Source: Mesorhizobium australicum | Lineage (GTDB): Bacteria; Pseudomonadota; Alphaproteobacteria; Rhizobiales; Rhizobiaceae | Length of the DNA: 64,000 nucleotides | Reading direction: 5' to 3' | Assembly: GCF_900177325.1 (NCBI RefSeq) | Contig: NZ_FXBL01000004.1 | Coordinates: 3,782,001 to 3,846,000 of the forward strand | Shown: positions 1 through 8,818 of the stretch, in pieces | Numbering within the stretch: position 1 is the first letter of the stretch | Layout: the number at the start of each line of letters is the position of its first letter | Notes under the pieces: generated by a model | Database searches by the model: none | What the model saw: only the letters and a program-made list of their open reading frames with translations | What the model was told of the DNA's origin: nothing | Program-made: the position numbers and the translations under genes

Positions 1-96
1 CAGAACGGCGCGCAGATGGACAGCGACAACCCCTATCGCCAGCCGCGCCCGCGGCCGGACCGCGAGCAACTCGTCGGGATCGCGAAGGGCGGATAA
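1..96 (+). CDS. C-terminal tail of an unknown protein (5' truncated by window edge)
   Basis: Frame 1 is open from the first base and ends at a TAA at 94-96, giving about 31 residues rich in Pro, Arg and Asp that end in IAKGG. The remainder lies left of the window. The tail is too short and too low in complexity to assign a family. It converges on the MBL hydrolase gene, whose stop codon lies only 10 bases away. That it is a real gene end is inferred from the open frame and the tight convergent spacing. Confidence 0.45.
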   Translation, partial: QNGAQMDSDNPYRQPRPRPDREQLVGIAKGG

Positions 97-105
97 CCGC
101 CCCTT

Positions 106-744
106 TCAGGTGAGGAAGGGATTAGAACGCCGTTCATCGCCGAAGCGGCTGCCCGGCCCGTGCCCGCAGATGAAGCCGATGTCGTCGCCAAGCGGCAGCA
201 GCTTTTCCTTGATCGATCGGATCAGGGCAGCATGGTCCCCGCCCGGCAGATCGGTGCGGCCGACCGAGCCGTTGAAGAGCACATCGCCGACATGCGCGAA
301 GCGGGCCGCGCGGTTGAAATAGACAACGTGGCCAGGCGCGTGGCCAGGGCAATGGAGCACCTCGAAGACATGTTCTCCGAAGGAGACAGTGTCTCCCTCG
401 GCGAGATACCTGTCCGTCGTGCAGTTTCGTACGCCGGTGATGCCGAAGCGCATCGCCTGATTGTCGATATTGGCAAGCAGTGGCGCGTCGGCGACGTGCG
501 GGCCGATGATTTCCACCCCTAGCCGCTCCTTCAGCTCCATGGCGCCGCCGGCATGGTCGAGATGGCCGTGGGTGATCCAGATCTGCTCGATCTTGAAGCC
601 GTTGTCCTCGATCGCCTTGACGAGCACGTCGACATCTCCACCCGGATCGACGATCACGCCGGCCTTCGTCTCGTCATCGAACAGGATCGTGCAGTTCTGC
701 TGGAACGGCGTCACCTGGATGATCCCGGCATTCAATCGACCCAT
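106..744 (-). CDS. MBL-fold metallo-hydrolase, glyoxalase II-like
   Basis: A 212-residue single-domain metallo-beta-lactamase-fold hydrolase. The metal-binding motif HGHLDH is at residues 59-64. The further ligands expected in the family are visible: a His in CPGHAPGH, an Asp in HVGDVLF and a C-terminal His in CGHGPG. The length fits the short YcbL/GloB-like thioester hydrolases that lack the C-terminal substrate domain of true glyoxalase II. A cytoplasmic enzyme acting on a glutathione or other thioester is likely, but the substrate cannot be read from the sequence. The ATG at 744 is preceded by an AAAGG ribosome-binding site. The small Gly-rich gene lies upstream on the same strand but is separated from it by a terminator. 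Confidence 0.85.
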   Translation of the reverse strand: MGRLNAGIIQVTPFQQNCTILFDDETKAGVIVDPGGDVDVLVKAIEDNGFKIEQIWITHGHLDHAGGAMELKERLGVEIIGPHVADAPLLANIDNQAMRFGITGVRNCTTDRYLAEGDTVSFGEHVFEVLHCPGHAPGHVVYFNRAARFAHVGDVLFNGSVGRTDLPGGDHAALIRSIKEKLLPLGDDIGFICGHGPGSRFGDERRSNPFLT

Positions 745-810
745 CGTCGGCCTTTCATGCTGTCGTGGAAGCTGCGGGGGGGCTTAGCGGCAGGGCGACA
801 GGCCGTCCAC

Positions 811-843
811 CCAAAAGAAACGGGCGGCGCATCGGCCGCCCGT
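811..843 (-). terminator. Rho-independent terminator after the small Gly-rich gene
   Basis: A perfect 9-bp stem (820-828 with 835-843) closes a six-base loop. On the minus strand it is followed by TTTCTTTTGG (811-820). It lies 26 bases past the stop of the 98-residue gene, so that gene is probably transcribed alone and not with the MBL hydrolase. Confidence 0.8.
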
Positions 844-869
844 CGGAAGCAGGGCGAGGGCCGTCCCGC

Positions 870-1166
870 TTACTTCTTCATCGCGTTCATGACGGCGCCG
901 ACGATGCCGGTCAGGATCGCGCCGCCGCCAGCACCACCCACGATGTTCTCGAGGTTGAGCGAGCTCGCGAGACCGCCGGCCGCCGCCGGATCGACCGCAC
1001 CACCCAGCAGGCTGCCGAGGATGGCCGCGCCACCGACGCCGCCGAGCGCACCGCTGATGATCTTGGGGAGCTGGCCCATTGCCGCCTGCTTGATCGCAGC
1101 ACCTACCGCCTGGCCGCCGATGATTCCCGTGACGATCTGAATGATGATCGGAAGAAGTGCTTCCAT
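870..1166 (-). CDS. Small Gly/Ala-rich hydrophobic protein, unknown function
   Basis: 98 residues, starting MEALLPIIIQ and ending in a short basic tail (MNAMKK). It is almost wholly hydrophobic and glycine-rich, with GGVGGAAILGSLLGG and GGAGGGAILTG repeats that resemble glycine-zipper membrane segments. The frame continues upstream of the ATG at 1166, but this start is preferred because GGAGG precedes it and the upstream residues look non-coding. No catalytic motif is visible. It has its own terminator and so is a single-gene unit. A membrane-inserted or oligomerising small protein is an inference from composition only. Confidence 0.7.
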   Translation of the reverse strand: MEALLPIIIQIVTGIIGGQAVGAAIKQAAMGQLPKIISGALGGVGGAAILGSLLGGAVDPAAAGGLASSLNLENIVGGAGGGAILTGIVGAVMNAMKK

Positions 1167-1264
1167 GTGCCTGTCCTTTCCCCTCCAAGGGAGGCGTGGC
1201 CGCCTATCGACCGCGCCTGCGACAATGAGAGCCTGAACAATACGAAAGTCAAATGACTCCCGAC

Positions 1265-1295
1265 CAAAGAAAACGGGCGGCCATGGGCCGCCCGT
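1265..1295 (-). terminator. Rho-independent terminator after ilvE
   Basis: A perfect 10-bp stem (1273-1282 with 1286-1295) with a three-base loop, followed on the minus strand by TTTCTTTGG. It lies 25 bases beyond the ilvE stop. It closely resembles the terminator at 811-843 in stem sequence (ACGGGCGGC core). Confidence 0.85.
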
Positions 1296-1319
1296 GGTCA
1301 GCATCGGAAAAACCCGCCT

Positions 1320-2213
1320 CTACTCGGCGGCGATAGCCCGCTTGGGCTGCACTTCGGCGGAGTAGTCGTTCATGAGATTGCGCGAGATTTCCCCGGGCGT
1401 GAAACGATACGGCCCCACTTCCGAGACCGGCGTGACCTCGGCGGCGGTGCCGGTAAGGAAACACTCCGAGAAACCTGTGAGTTCTTCCGGCATGATGGCG
1501 CGTTCGACCACACTGTAGCCGCGGCGCTTGGCCAGATCGATCACGGTACGGCGGGTGATTCCATCGAGGAAGCAGTCCGGCTTCGGCGTGTGCAGCACGC
1601 CGTCCTTGACGAAGAAGATGTTCGCGCCGGTCGCTTCGGCGACCTGGCCGCGCCAGTCGAGCATCATCGCGTCGGCATAGCCCTTGGCCTCTGCATTGTG
1701 CTTGGAGATGGTGCAGATCATGTAGAGGCCTGCAGCCTTCGACTTCGACGGCGCCGTGCGCGGATCCGGCCGGCGATACTCGGCGATGTCGAGGCGGATG
1801 CCCTTCAGCTTCTGCTCGGGATCGAAATAGCTCGGCCACTGCCAGATGGCGACGGCGCAGTTGATGCGGTTGTTCTGCGCCGACACGCCCATCATCTCCG
1901 ATCCGCGCCAGGCGATCGGACGGACATAGGCGTCGCTGAAGCCCTGCCTGCGCAGCACCTCGCGGCAGGCATCGTCGATCTCGGCGACCGAATAGGGGAT
2001 CTTGAAGCCAAGGATACGCGCGGATTCGTGCAGGCGCTCGGTATGTTCGGTGAGCTTGAAGATCTCCCCGCCATAGGCCCGCTCGCCCTCGAACACGGCG
2101 CTCGCATAGTGCAGACCGTGCGTGAGCACGTGAATCTTGGCGTCCGCCCATTTGACGAATTCGCCGTTCATCCAGATGTAACCATCGAGCTTGTCGAAGG
2201 GAACCGATGCCAT
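1320..2213 (-). CDS. ilvE: Branched-chain amino acid aminotransferase
   Basis: 297 residues, a class IV PLP-dependent aminotransferase for the last step of Leu, Ile and Val synthesis (2-oxo acid plus glutamate). The PLP lysine is K159 in SKAAGLYM, at the position of E. coli IlvE K159. The GQVAEATGANIFFV and TGTAAEVTPV segments typical of the family follow. The ATG at 2213 is chosen because AAGGAG lies 7 bases upstream; an in-frame extension to 2288 has no such site. The gene is divergent from the marR-response regulator-kinase operon with 248 bases between starts, and a terminator ends it. Confidence 0.95.
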   Translation of the reverse strand: MASVPFDKLDGYIWMNGEFVKWADAKIHVLTHGLHYASAVFEGERAYGGEIFKLTEHTERLHESARILGFKIPYSVAEIDDACREVLRRQGFSDAYVRPIAWRGSEMMGVSAQNNRINCAVAIWQWPSYFDPEQKLKGIRLDIAEYRRPDPRTAPSKSKAAGLYMICTISKHNAEAKGYADAMMLDWRGQVAEATGANIFFVKDGVLHTPKPDCFLDGITRRTVIDLAKRRGYSVVERAIMPEELTGFSECFLTGTAAEVTPVSEVGPYRFTPGEISRNLMNDYSAEVQPKRAIAAE

Positions 2214-2412
2214 GTCACACTCCTTGGCCGTGCCGGCCTCATTGTTCGCCGTCTTCCGATCATAAGCCGGACGGCGGCGAATCGCCACCGGAGGCCGGAG
2301 GTCCGGGAAACAGGACCGTCCGTGAAAAGGAAGTTACGGGAAAAGCGTTCATCCCTTGGCTTTTCAGTCGCCAAGCGCCGAAAAGCTTGGCAAAAATTAC
2401 CAGCCGGCCTAA

Positions 2413-2437
2413 TTTATGTCAACAAGGCTGACATAAA
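2413..2437. promoter_or_regulatory. Perfect 9-bp dyad, candidate MarR operator
   Basis: TTTATGTCA at 2413-2421 and its exact reverse complement at 2429-2437 are separated by 7 bases. The dyad lies 25 bases before the marR start in the ilvE-marR intergenic region, where an autoregulatory MarR operator would be expected. The symmetry is seen directly; the role is inferred. Confidence 0.6.
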
Positions 2438-2461
2438 ATTCCAAATGGCCTACGAGGACCA

Positions 2462-2986
2462 ATGCAGGCACGTATCAAGACGACCCCGGAACCGATCCGA
2501 ACCGCGCTGACCCGCGAGGCCGGGATCGATTTCGCGATCATCGAGCTCATCTACTTCGCGTATCGGGATTTCACCTCCGACCCGGACCAGATCCTGGAGA
2601 AGTATGGCTTCGGCCGTGCGCACCACCGCGTCGTCCACTTCGTCAACCGCAGGCCGGGCCTGACGGTGGCAGAGCTTCTCGACGTGCTGCAGATCACCAA
2701 GCAGTCGCTCGCGCGCGTGTTGAAACAGCTTGTCGACACGGGCTACATTGTCCAGGTGCAAGGGCTCAAGGACCGAAGGCAGCGCGAGCTCTATCCGACC
2801 GCCAAGGGCCGGGAACTTGCGCTGGCGTTGGCTACGCCACAGTCCCGCCGCATCGCGGAGGCAATCCGGGGCTACAGCTCCGCCGAGCGGGAGGCGATAG
2901 AGGGTTTCCTGCGCGGCATGGTCAAACCCGAGCTGAGGGTTCAGGTTGATGAACTTCCAGGCTCGAAATCCGCCGAGAGGGGATGA
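2462..2986 (+). CDS. MarR-family transcriptional regulator (PetP-like)
   Basis: 174 residues. A winged-helix DNA-binding domain spans roughly residues 55-120, with the helix segment LTVAELLDVLQITKQSLARV and the wing motif DRRQRELYPT typical of MarR proteins. The partner gene directly downstream is an OmpR-type response regulator, the arrangement described for PetP-PetR in Rhodobacter; the assignment to that subgroup rests on this context. The ATG is only 4 bases before the end of the response-regulator ribosome-binding region, so the two genes are almost certainly co-transcribed. A perfect dyad just upstream suggests autoregulation. Confidence 0.85.
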   Translation: MQARIKTTPEPIRTALTREAGIDFAIIELIYFAYRDFTSDPDQILEKYGFGRAHHRVVHFVNRRPGLTVAELLDVLQITKQSLARVLKQLVDTGYIVQVQGLKDRRQRELYPTAKGRELALALATPQSRRIAEAIRGYSSAEREAIEGFLRGMVKPELRVQVDELPGSKSAERG

Positions 2987-2990
2987 GGAG

Positions 2991-3698
2991 ATGACCGAGG
3001 AAAACCGGACGCCACCGGGAGACGACGCGCCCCACCTTCTGGTGATCGACGACGACACGCGCATCCGCAATCTTTTGAAGCAGTTCCTCACGAGCAACGG
3101 CTTCCGCGTCACCGTGGCGGGCACGGCGGCTGAAGCGCGGCGCCATCTGGAAGGCCTGGACTTCGATCTCCTGGTGCTCGACGTGATGATGCCGGGCGAA
3201 ACCGGCGTCGAGCTCACCAAGGCGCTGCGCGCCGACAAGAACATGCCCATCCTGATGCTGACCGCGCTCTCCGAGACCGACAGCCGCATCGCCGGCCTCG
3301 AGGCGGGCGCCGACGACTATCTGCCGAAGCCTTTCGATCCGCGCGAACTGATCCTGCGCATCAACAACATCCTGCGCCGCGGCGGTCCCCCGCCGACGCC
3401 GAAGGTCGAGCAGATCGTCTTCGGTCCCTACACGTTCCAGATCGCCCGGCGCGAGCTCAAGAAAGGCGGCGAGACGATCAAGCTGACCGACCGGGAGCAG
3501 GACATCCTGTCGGTCTTTGCCGGCCGCATCGGCGAGACCATCCCTCGGCATGAACTGGTCGGCGGCGAGGCCGAGGTCGGCGAACGCACCATCGACGTGC
3601 AGATCAACCGGCTGCGCCGCAAGATCGAGCGCGATCCGGCCAATCCCGTATGGCTGCAGACCGTGCGCGGGGTGGGCTACAGGCTGAGCGTCGAATAG
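2991..3698 (+). CDS. OmpR-family response regulator (PetR-like)
   Basis: 235 residues. The receiver domain (about 14-130) carries the acidic pair VIDDD near residue 20, the phospho-acceptor D64 in LVLDVMMPG and the conserved Lys in DDYLPKPFDP. The C-terminal winged-helix DNA-binding domain ends in RTIDVQINRLRRKIE and GVGYRL. The start at 2991 follows GATGAGGAG and lies 4 bases after the marR stop; an upstream in-frame Met at 2946 would overlap marR and has no ribosome site. The sensor kinase follows 17 bases later. The regulator is presumably phosphorylated by that kinase; its target genes are unknown. Confidence 0.92.
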   Translation: MTEENRTPPGDDAPHLLVIDDDTRIRNLLKQFLTSNGFRVTVAGTAAEARRHLEGLDFDLLVLDVMMPGETGVELTKALRADKNMPILMLTALSETDSRIAGLEAGADDYLPKPFDPRELILRINNILRRGGPPPTPKVEQIVFGPYTFQIARRELKKGGETIKLTDREQDILSVFAGRIGETIPRHELVGGEAEVGERTIDVQINRLRRKIERDPANPVWLQTVRGVGYRLSVE

Positions 3699-3715
3699 GC
3701 GCGGCCGGGGCGGAC

Positions 3716-5128
3716 ATGGCGGCGACCGATCCCACCGACGTCCGGCCCGGCGGCATCGAGGCCTTCCTGCGCCGCTGGCGCCCGCGCGGGCCGCTGATCT
3801 GGCGCAAGGCGTGGCGGCGCGTCTCCCACTACATGCCCAAGGGCCTCTACGCCCGCTCGCTCATCATCGTCATCGCGCCGATGATCCTGCTGCAGGGCGT
3901 GGTGGCCTTCGTCTTCATGGAGCGCCACTGGCAGCTCGTCACCCAGCGCCTGTCGACAGCCGTCGTCCGCGACATCGCTGCGATCATCGACATGATCGAG
4001 ACCTACCCGCCGGGCGACAACTATGCCGACGTGATCCGCATCGCCCAGGAGCGCCTCGCGCTCAAGATCGACCTCCTGCCGCCAGACCCCCTGCCCGCCC
4101 CAGGGCCGAAACCCTTCTTCTCGATCCTCGACGGCATCCTGTCGACCGAGATCACCCGCCAGATCAACCGCCCGTTCTGGATCGACACGGTGGGCAATTC
4201 GAGCATCGTCGAGGTCAGGATCCAGCTTGAGAACAAGGTGCTCAGGGTGTTTGCCCGGCGCAGCCAGGCCTATGCCTCCAACAGCCACATCTTCGTGGTC
4301 TGGATGGTCGTCACCTCGCTGGTTCTGCTCACCATCGCCATCCTGTTCCTGCGCAACCAGATCCGTCCGATCCAGAAGCTGGCGGAAGCCGCCGACCTGT
4401 TCGGCAAGGGCCGCTCGCCGCCCGCCGACTTCCAGCCGCGTGGCGCCGAGGAAGTGCGCCGCGCCGGCCTTGCGTTCATCCAGATGCGCGAGCGCATCGA
4501 GCGGCAGATCGAGCAGCGCACCGCCATGCTGACGGGCGTCAGCCACGACCTGCGCACCATCCTGACGCGCTTCCGCCTGCAGCTCGCGCTGACCGGCTCC
4601 AAGGCCGACGTCGCCGCGCTCGACCAGGACATCGACGACATGCAATCCATGCTTGAGGGCTATCTTGCCTTCGCGCGTGGCGAAGCCTCGGAGGACACCG
4701 GCACGCTCGACCTCAACGCGCTGTTCGACCGCCTCAAGGAAGAGGCGAACCTGCGCAAGAGGACGTTGAAGATCGCGCTCGTCGGCGAGCCGCAGGTGCA
4801 TGTGCGCCCGCATGCCTTCACACGGCTCGCCACCAACCTCGTCGGCAACGCATTCCGCTACGCGAAGAACGTCTCCGTTACGGCGACCCATCGCCGTGGC
4901 GCGCTGACGATGATCGTGGACGACGATGGTCCCGGAATCCCGCTCGACCGACGCGAGGACGTCTTCAAGCCGTTCGTCCGTCTCGACGAAGCCCGCAACC
5001 AGGATGCGAGCGGCACTGGCCTCGGCCTCTCTATCGCCCGCGACATCGCCCGGAGCCACGGCGGCGACATCTCGCTCGACGACAGCCCGATGGGCGGCCT
5101 GCGCGCGGTAGTGAGGGTGCCGGCTTAA
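3716..5128 (+). CDS. Sensor histidine kinase (EnvZ/RstB type)
   Basis: 470 residues. One membrane segment lies near residues 47-68 and a second near 191-213, enclosing a periplasmic region of about 120 residues. A HAMP linker (IRPIQKLAEAADLFGKG) follows. The H box is GVSHDLRT with phospho-accepting H277. The N box is NLVGNAFRY, and the G boxes are DDDGPGIP and GTGLGLS. All catalytic boxes look intact. The ATG at 3716 is chosen because the first membrane segment fits it and it follows the response-regulator stop by 17 bases. It is the last gene of the marR operon and converges on csaA with a 19-base gap. The stimulus is unknown. Confidence 0.93.
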   Translation: MAATDPTDVRPGGIEAFLRRWRPRGPLIWRKAWRRVSHYMPKGLYARSLIIVIAPMILLQGVVAFVFMERHWQLVTQRLSTAVVRDIAAIIDMIETYPPGDNYADVIRIAQERLALKIDLLPPDPLPAPGPKPFFSILDGILSTEITRQINRPFWIDTVGNSSIVEVRIQLENKVLRVFARRSQAYASNSHIFVVWMVVTSLVLLTIAILFLRNQIRPIQKLAEAADLFGKGRSPPADFQPRGAEEVRRAGLAFIQMRERIERQIEQRTAMLTGVSHDLRTILTRFRLQLALTGSKADVAALDQDIDDMQSMLEGYLAFARGEASEDTGTLDLNALFDRLKEEANLRKRTLKIALVGEPQVHVRPHAFTRLATNLVGNAFRYAKNVSVTATHRRGALTMIVDDDGPGIPLDRREDVFKPFVRLDEARNQDASGTGLGLSIARDIARSHGGDISLDDSPMGGLRAVVRVPA

Positions 5129-5147
5129 AGAAATCCGGACTAGCTGA

Positions 5148-5498
5148 TCAGAACAGCCGCCCGCCGTCCGGCACCTTGCGGTCGATCGCGCCGAGCACCA
5201 CAGCGCCTTCCTCGTCCGGGAAGCCCAGCGTCAGCACTTCGGACATGAATTTGCCGATCTGGCGCGGCGGAAAGTTCACCACAGCGAACACTTGTCGCCC
5301 GACCAGCGTCTCAGGCTCGTAGTATTTGGTGATCTGTGCGGAGGAGCGCTTCACGCCGATCTCCGGGCCGAAATCGATCCTGAGCTTGATCGCCGGCTTG
5401 CGGGCCTCCGGATAAGGTTCAGCCTCGACGATCGTGCCGGCACGAATGTCGACACGCTCGAAATCCTCGTAGGTGATCGGCGGCCTCGGCGAACTCAT
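5148..5498 (-). CDS. csaA: CsaA-like tRNA-binding domain protein
   Basis: 116 residues, a single OB-fold tRNA-binding domain like that at the end of methionyl-tRNA synthetase. Visible family features are [25 protein letters not shown] near the N-terminus and [21 protein letters not shown] with [12 protein letters not shown] in the second half. CsaA proteins are described as dimeric, tRNA-binding and chaperone-like. The ATG at 5498 lies 4 bases past the YbjN-protein stop, so the two genes form one transcript. Confidence 0.88.
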   Translation of the reverse strand: MSSPRPPITYEDFERVDIRAGTIVEAEPYPEARKPAIKLRIDFGPEIGVKRSSAQITKYYEPETLVGRQVFAVVNFPPRQIGKFMSEVLTLGFPDEEGAVVLGAIDRKVPDGGRLF

Positions 5499-5502
5499 CG
5501 CG

Positions 5503-6003
5503 TCAGGCGTTGCCCTGCGTCTCGAACAGGGCGCTGTTGAGCGCATCGCGCGCGCTCGTTCCCGACCAGACGACGAACTGGAAGGCCTGGAAATAGGTCT
5601 CGCAGGCTTCAAGCGCCGAGTTGAGCAGCACCTCGACCTGCTGGCTGGTCGGGTCCGCGCCGCCGCAGAGCAGCAGGGCCTGGCGGAACATGATCGCGCC
5701 CTCCTGCTCCCACAGGTCGAAATGGCCGAACAGCATCTGCTCGTTGATAATCGACAGCAGCCGCATCACCTCGAGCACACGGTTCTCGGGAACCTTGATG
5801 TCGAAGGCGCAGGCGAGATGCAGCGCCTCGAAATCCTCCATCCAGGAGAAGGAGACATGGTAGTCGGTCCAGTCGCCGGCGACGGCGATCGCGATCTCAT
5901 CGTCGCCGGTTCTCTCGAAGGCCCAGTCGTTCGCGTGCGCGACCTGTTCGATCATGTCGACCGGGTGCGGGTTTCTGGAGAGATCGAGTTCAAGCAGGCT
6001 CAT
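5503..6003 (-). CDS. YbjN-domain protein
   Basis: 166 residues that match the YbjN-like fold family, which is common in alphaproteobacteria and of unclear function (proposed type III secretion chaperone-like fold). Conserved-looking stretches are [39 protein letters not shown] and [19 protein letters not shown]. The start at 6003 is taken because the frame upstream is Arg/Ser-rich and unlike protein. No signal peptide or membrane segment is present. It is the first gene of a two-gene unit with csaA. Confidence 0.8.
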   Translation of the reverse strand: MSLLELDLSRNPHPVDMIEQVAHANDWAFERTGDDEIAIAVAGDWTDYHVSFSWMEDFEALHLACAFDIKVPENRVLEVMRLLSIINEQMLFGHFDLWEQEGAIMFRQALLLCGGADPTSQQVEVLLNSALEACETYFQAFQFVVWSGTSARDALNSALFETQGNA

Positions 6004-6317
6004 CGTAGGCTTCCTGTCGTTACGGGAGCGCCACCGCACGCTCCACCGGGAGAGGCACGCGCGACTGGTGAACGCACTACGGCTGAGCGGAAGGAACAAA
6101 CTACCCCTGCCGGACCGCCCCGGACCGGCGCATGTTCGGTGTTCCGAATCATGCAACAATTTCAGTCTATTGATGGAGAGTCGGCGCGCTAGTCCCTTTT
6201 TGCAGGAAGCTTGCGCGAGGGTGTGGAAAGCCGGCGTGCGGCAGATTCAGCGATACCGTTAAGCGATTCAGCCGCAACGCTTTTCGCAGTGCGGCTGCCT
6301 GTGGACAGATGTCCGAA
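6004..6317. other. 314-base gap without a gene
   Basis: The gap lies between the YbjN gene start and the ubiK stop. It must contain the promoter of the YbjN-csaA unit. The only structure noticed is a short inverted repeat, AGCCGCA (6270-6276) with TGCGGCT (6290-6296), without a T-run. No convincing short reading frame or RNA gene was seen. Confidence 0.4.
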
Positions 6318-6623
6318 TTATTTTTTCGCAGCAGTCTTTTTCCGGCTCGGCGCCGGGGCCTCGGTCCCTTCCAGCGCCGCGACGCGTGCTTCCAGAGCGT
6401 CGATCCGCTTCAGAAGCGAGGCATTTTCCGCCCTCGCCCGCGCAGCCAGCTCCTTCACCGCCTCGAATTCCTCCCGCTGCGGGATCTCCATCGAGTTGAA
6501 CCATTTCTCTGCCTGTGAGCGGAAAGCTGTCTCCACCTCGCGGCGGACGCCCTGCGCGGCGCCCGCCGCGTCGGTCATCAGCTTGGCGAACTCGTCGAGG
6601 ATGCGGTTGGGTCCGTTGGACAT
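6318..6623 (-). CDS. ubiK: UbiK-family ubiquinone biosynthesis accessory factor
   Basis: 101 residues. The first half (RILDEFAKLMTDAAGAAQGV) and the coiled-coil second half (ELAARARAENASLLKRIDAL) match the UbiK/YqiC (BMFP) family, an accessory factor that helps the ubiquinone-synthesis complex with lipids. A Lys/Ala tail (SRKKTAAKK) follows. The ATG at 6623 has GAGG upstream; a second in-frame Met 9 codons earlier is less likely. It is divergent from lgt over 134 bases. Confidence 0.85.
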   Translation of the reverse strand: MSNGPNRILDEFAKLMTDAAGAAQGVRREVETAFRSQAEKWFNSMEIPQREEFEAVKELAARARAENASLLKRIDALEARVAALEGTEAPAPSRKKTAAKK

Positions 6624-6757
6624 AGGGAAAACCTCGTTGCTGAAAAGCAATTAGGAGGCCGCGCGGCCGTTTGCAAGGCGACGCGCCGCCGCCTTGACCT
6701 CGCCCGGAGCCTCGGCCAAGGTCCGCCGCTCTTCGCAACCGGTTCGACAGGCTTTCC

Positions 6758-7597
6758 GTGACCGAACTTCTCCTGCCGCTTGCGGCCCTTCCCTTCCCCG
6801 ACATCGACCCGGTGCTGATCTCGATCGGGCCGCTCGCGATCCACTGGTACGGACTCGGTTACGTAGTCGGCATTCTGTTCGCTTGGTGGTATTCGCGCAG
6901 GCTTGCCTCGACGCCACGTCTCTGGGCGCACCATACGCCGGCCATGACGCCCGAGCACCTTGATGACTTCGTCGTCTGGGCCGCCGTCGGCGTCGTCGCC
7001 GGCGGGCGCATCGGCTATATCCTTTTCTACGATTTCGCCCGCTACATCGCCAATCCGCTCGACATGCTGGCGATCTGGGAGGGCGGCATGTCTTTCCATG
7101 GCGGCCTGCTCGGCGTAATTCTCGCCATGATCCTGTTTGCGCGCCGCCGGCAGATCAACACTTGGAGCTTGTTCGACGTGGTCGCCGCCGGCGTGCCGGT
7201 CGGACTGGGGCTGGTGCGCGTCACGAATTTCGTCAATTCTGAACTTTGGGGCCGTCCTGCCGATGTGCCTTGGGCGTTCGTCTTCCCCAATGGCGGCCCG
7301 GAGCCGCGCCATCCGAGCCAGCTTTACGAGGCGAGCCTGGAAGGCATCGTGCTCTTCCTCGTCCTCGTCTGGCTGGTCTGGGGTCTGAAAAAGCTGAAGA
7401 CGCCGGGATTCATCGGCGGCGCGTTCATCTGTGGCTATGGCCTGTCGCGCATCATCGTCGAGTTCTTCCGCGTGCCGGACCCGCAGCTCGGCTACCTGCT
7501 CGGCGGCTGGCTCACCATGGGCATGGTTCTGTCGCTGCCTATGGTGCTGGCCGGCATCTGGGCGATGGCGACGGCGAAGCAGCCCGCCGCCAGATGA
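6758..7597 (+). CDS. lgt: Prolipoprotein diacylglyceryl transferase
   Basis: 279 residues, a multi-spanning inner-membrane enzyme that transfers diacylglycerol from phosphatidylglycerol to the lipobox cysteine of prolipoproteins. The Lgt signature is present: [11 protein letters not shown], then MSFHGGLLG with the conserved His-Gly-Gly, and RHPSQLYEA later. About seven hydrophobic segments are visible. It starts at a GTG (6758). The last bases overlap the start of the methyltransferase gene in an ATGA, so the two are translationally coupled. Confidence 0.96.
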   Translation: MTELLLPLAALPFPDIDPVLISIGPLAIHWYGLGYVVGILFAWWYSRRLASTPRLWAHHTPAMTPEHLDDFVVWAAVGVVAGGRIGYILFYDFARYIANPLDMLAIWEGGMSFHGGLLGVILAMILFARRRQINTWSLFDVVAAGVPVGLGLVRVTNFVNSELWGRPADVPWAFVFPNGGPEPRHPSQLYEASLEGIVLFLVLVWLVWGLKKLKTPGFIGGAFICGYGLSRIIVEFFRVPDPQLGYLLGGWLTMGMVLSLPMVLAGIWAMATAKQPAAR

Positions 7598-8688
7598 CGC
7601 CCCTCGCCCGGCGCCTCGCCGAACAGATCGCGGCGCATGGCCCGATCTCGGTCGCCGAATACATGGCGATGTGCCTATTCGATCCGGAGGACGGCTACTA
7701 TACCACCCGCGAGCCGTTCGGTGCGTATGGCGATTTCACCACGGCCCCGGAAATCAGCCAGATGTTCGGCGAGATCGTCGGCGTGTGGCTGGTCGCGGCC
7801 TGGCAGGCGCTCGGACGCCCCCTGCCCGCCACGATCGCCGAGATCGGCCCCGGCCGCGGCACGCTGACGAAGGATTTGCTGCGCACGATCAGGCACTTGG
7901 CGCCGGAGCTTGAATCGGGATCGCAGATCGCCCTCGTCGAGGCGAGTCCGCGGCTGGCCGAGGTGCAGCGTCAGACCCTCGGCGAAGCGTCACAGCGCAT
8001 CTCCTGGCTGCGGACGGTGGACGAGCTGCCGCCGCACTCCCTGTTCATCGTCGGCAACGAGCTGTTCGACGCGATTCCCATCAGGCAGTTTGTAAAGACT
8101 CAGGCCGGCTGGCGCGAGCGCATGGTGGGGCTGGACGAGGCGGGAGCCCTCGCCTTCTTCGCCGGCATGGCGTCGCTGGACGACACCTTCCTGCCGCCGG
8201 GATCGGCGGATGCACCGGAAGGCTCGATCTTCGAGATCGCGCCGGCCCGTAGCGCCGTGATGGCCGGAATCGCGCAACGCATCGCGCAGGACGGCGGCGC
8301 CGGCCTGTTCTTCGACTACGGCCATCTCGCTTCCGGCCTCGGAGACACGCTGCAAGCAGTGCGCCGCCATACCTACGACCCCACGCTCGACCATCCGGGC
8401 GAGGCGGACCTCACCTCGCACGTCGATTTCGAGGCGCTGGCGCGGGAAGCCGAACGCCAGGGACTGAAAACGGCTGCGATGTCGCAGGGCGAATTCCTGC
8501 TCGCCATGGGCCTGCTGGAGCGCGCCAGCAGCCTGGGAGCGAATGTCGACGAGACTAGGCGCGAGGAGATCCGCGACGAGGTCGAGCGCCTGGCAGCTCA
8601 AGACCAGATGGGCGAGTTGTTCAAGGTTCTGGCCATTGCCCGAAAGCCTCCAAGCATTGCGCCTTTCAGCCACGTGAGCGGTGATTAG
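7594..8688 (+). CDS. MidA/NDUFAF7-like class I SAM-dependent methyltransferase
   Basis: 364 residues matching the DUF185/MidA family. In mitochondria the homologue NDUFAF7 methylates an arginine of a complex I subunit. Features are [21 protein letters not shown] with [19 protein letters not shown] near the N-terminus, the SAM-binding loop EIGPGRGTL near residue 87, [12 protein letters not shown], and LFFDYGH. The start at 7594 overlaps the lgt stop by 4 bases (ATGA). The bacterial substrate is unproven; complex I is the family-based guess. Confidence 0.88.
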   Translation: MTPLARRLAEQIAAHGPISVAEYMAMCLFDPEDGYYTTREPFGAYGDFTTAPEISQMFGEIVGVWLVAAWQALGRPLPATIAEIGPGRGTLTKDLLRTIRHLAPELESGSQIALVEASPRLAEVQRQTLGEASQRISWLRTVDELPPHSLFIVGNELFDAIPIRQFVKTQAGWRERMVGLDEAGALAFFAGMASLDDTFLPPGSADAPEGSIFEIAPARSAVMAGIAQRIAQDGGAGLFFDYGHLASGLGDTLQAVRRHTYDPTLDHPGEADLTSHVDFEALAREAERQGLKTAAMSQGEFLLAMGLLERASSLGANVDETRREEIRDEVERLAAQDQMGELFKVLAIARKPPSIAPFSHVSGD

Positions 8689-8818
8689 TTCGCTTGGCAG
8701 GGTGGCGCACCTGGACACGCAGATTGACACGCACCGACCGTCTGTCCCAACTTCCCGCTCGCCGGGACAAGCCTGTCGCCGATTTGCCCGCAGACCCCGA
8801 GCCGCCAGAAGGCAGTTG

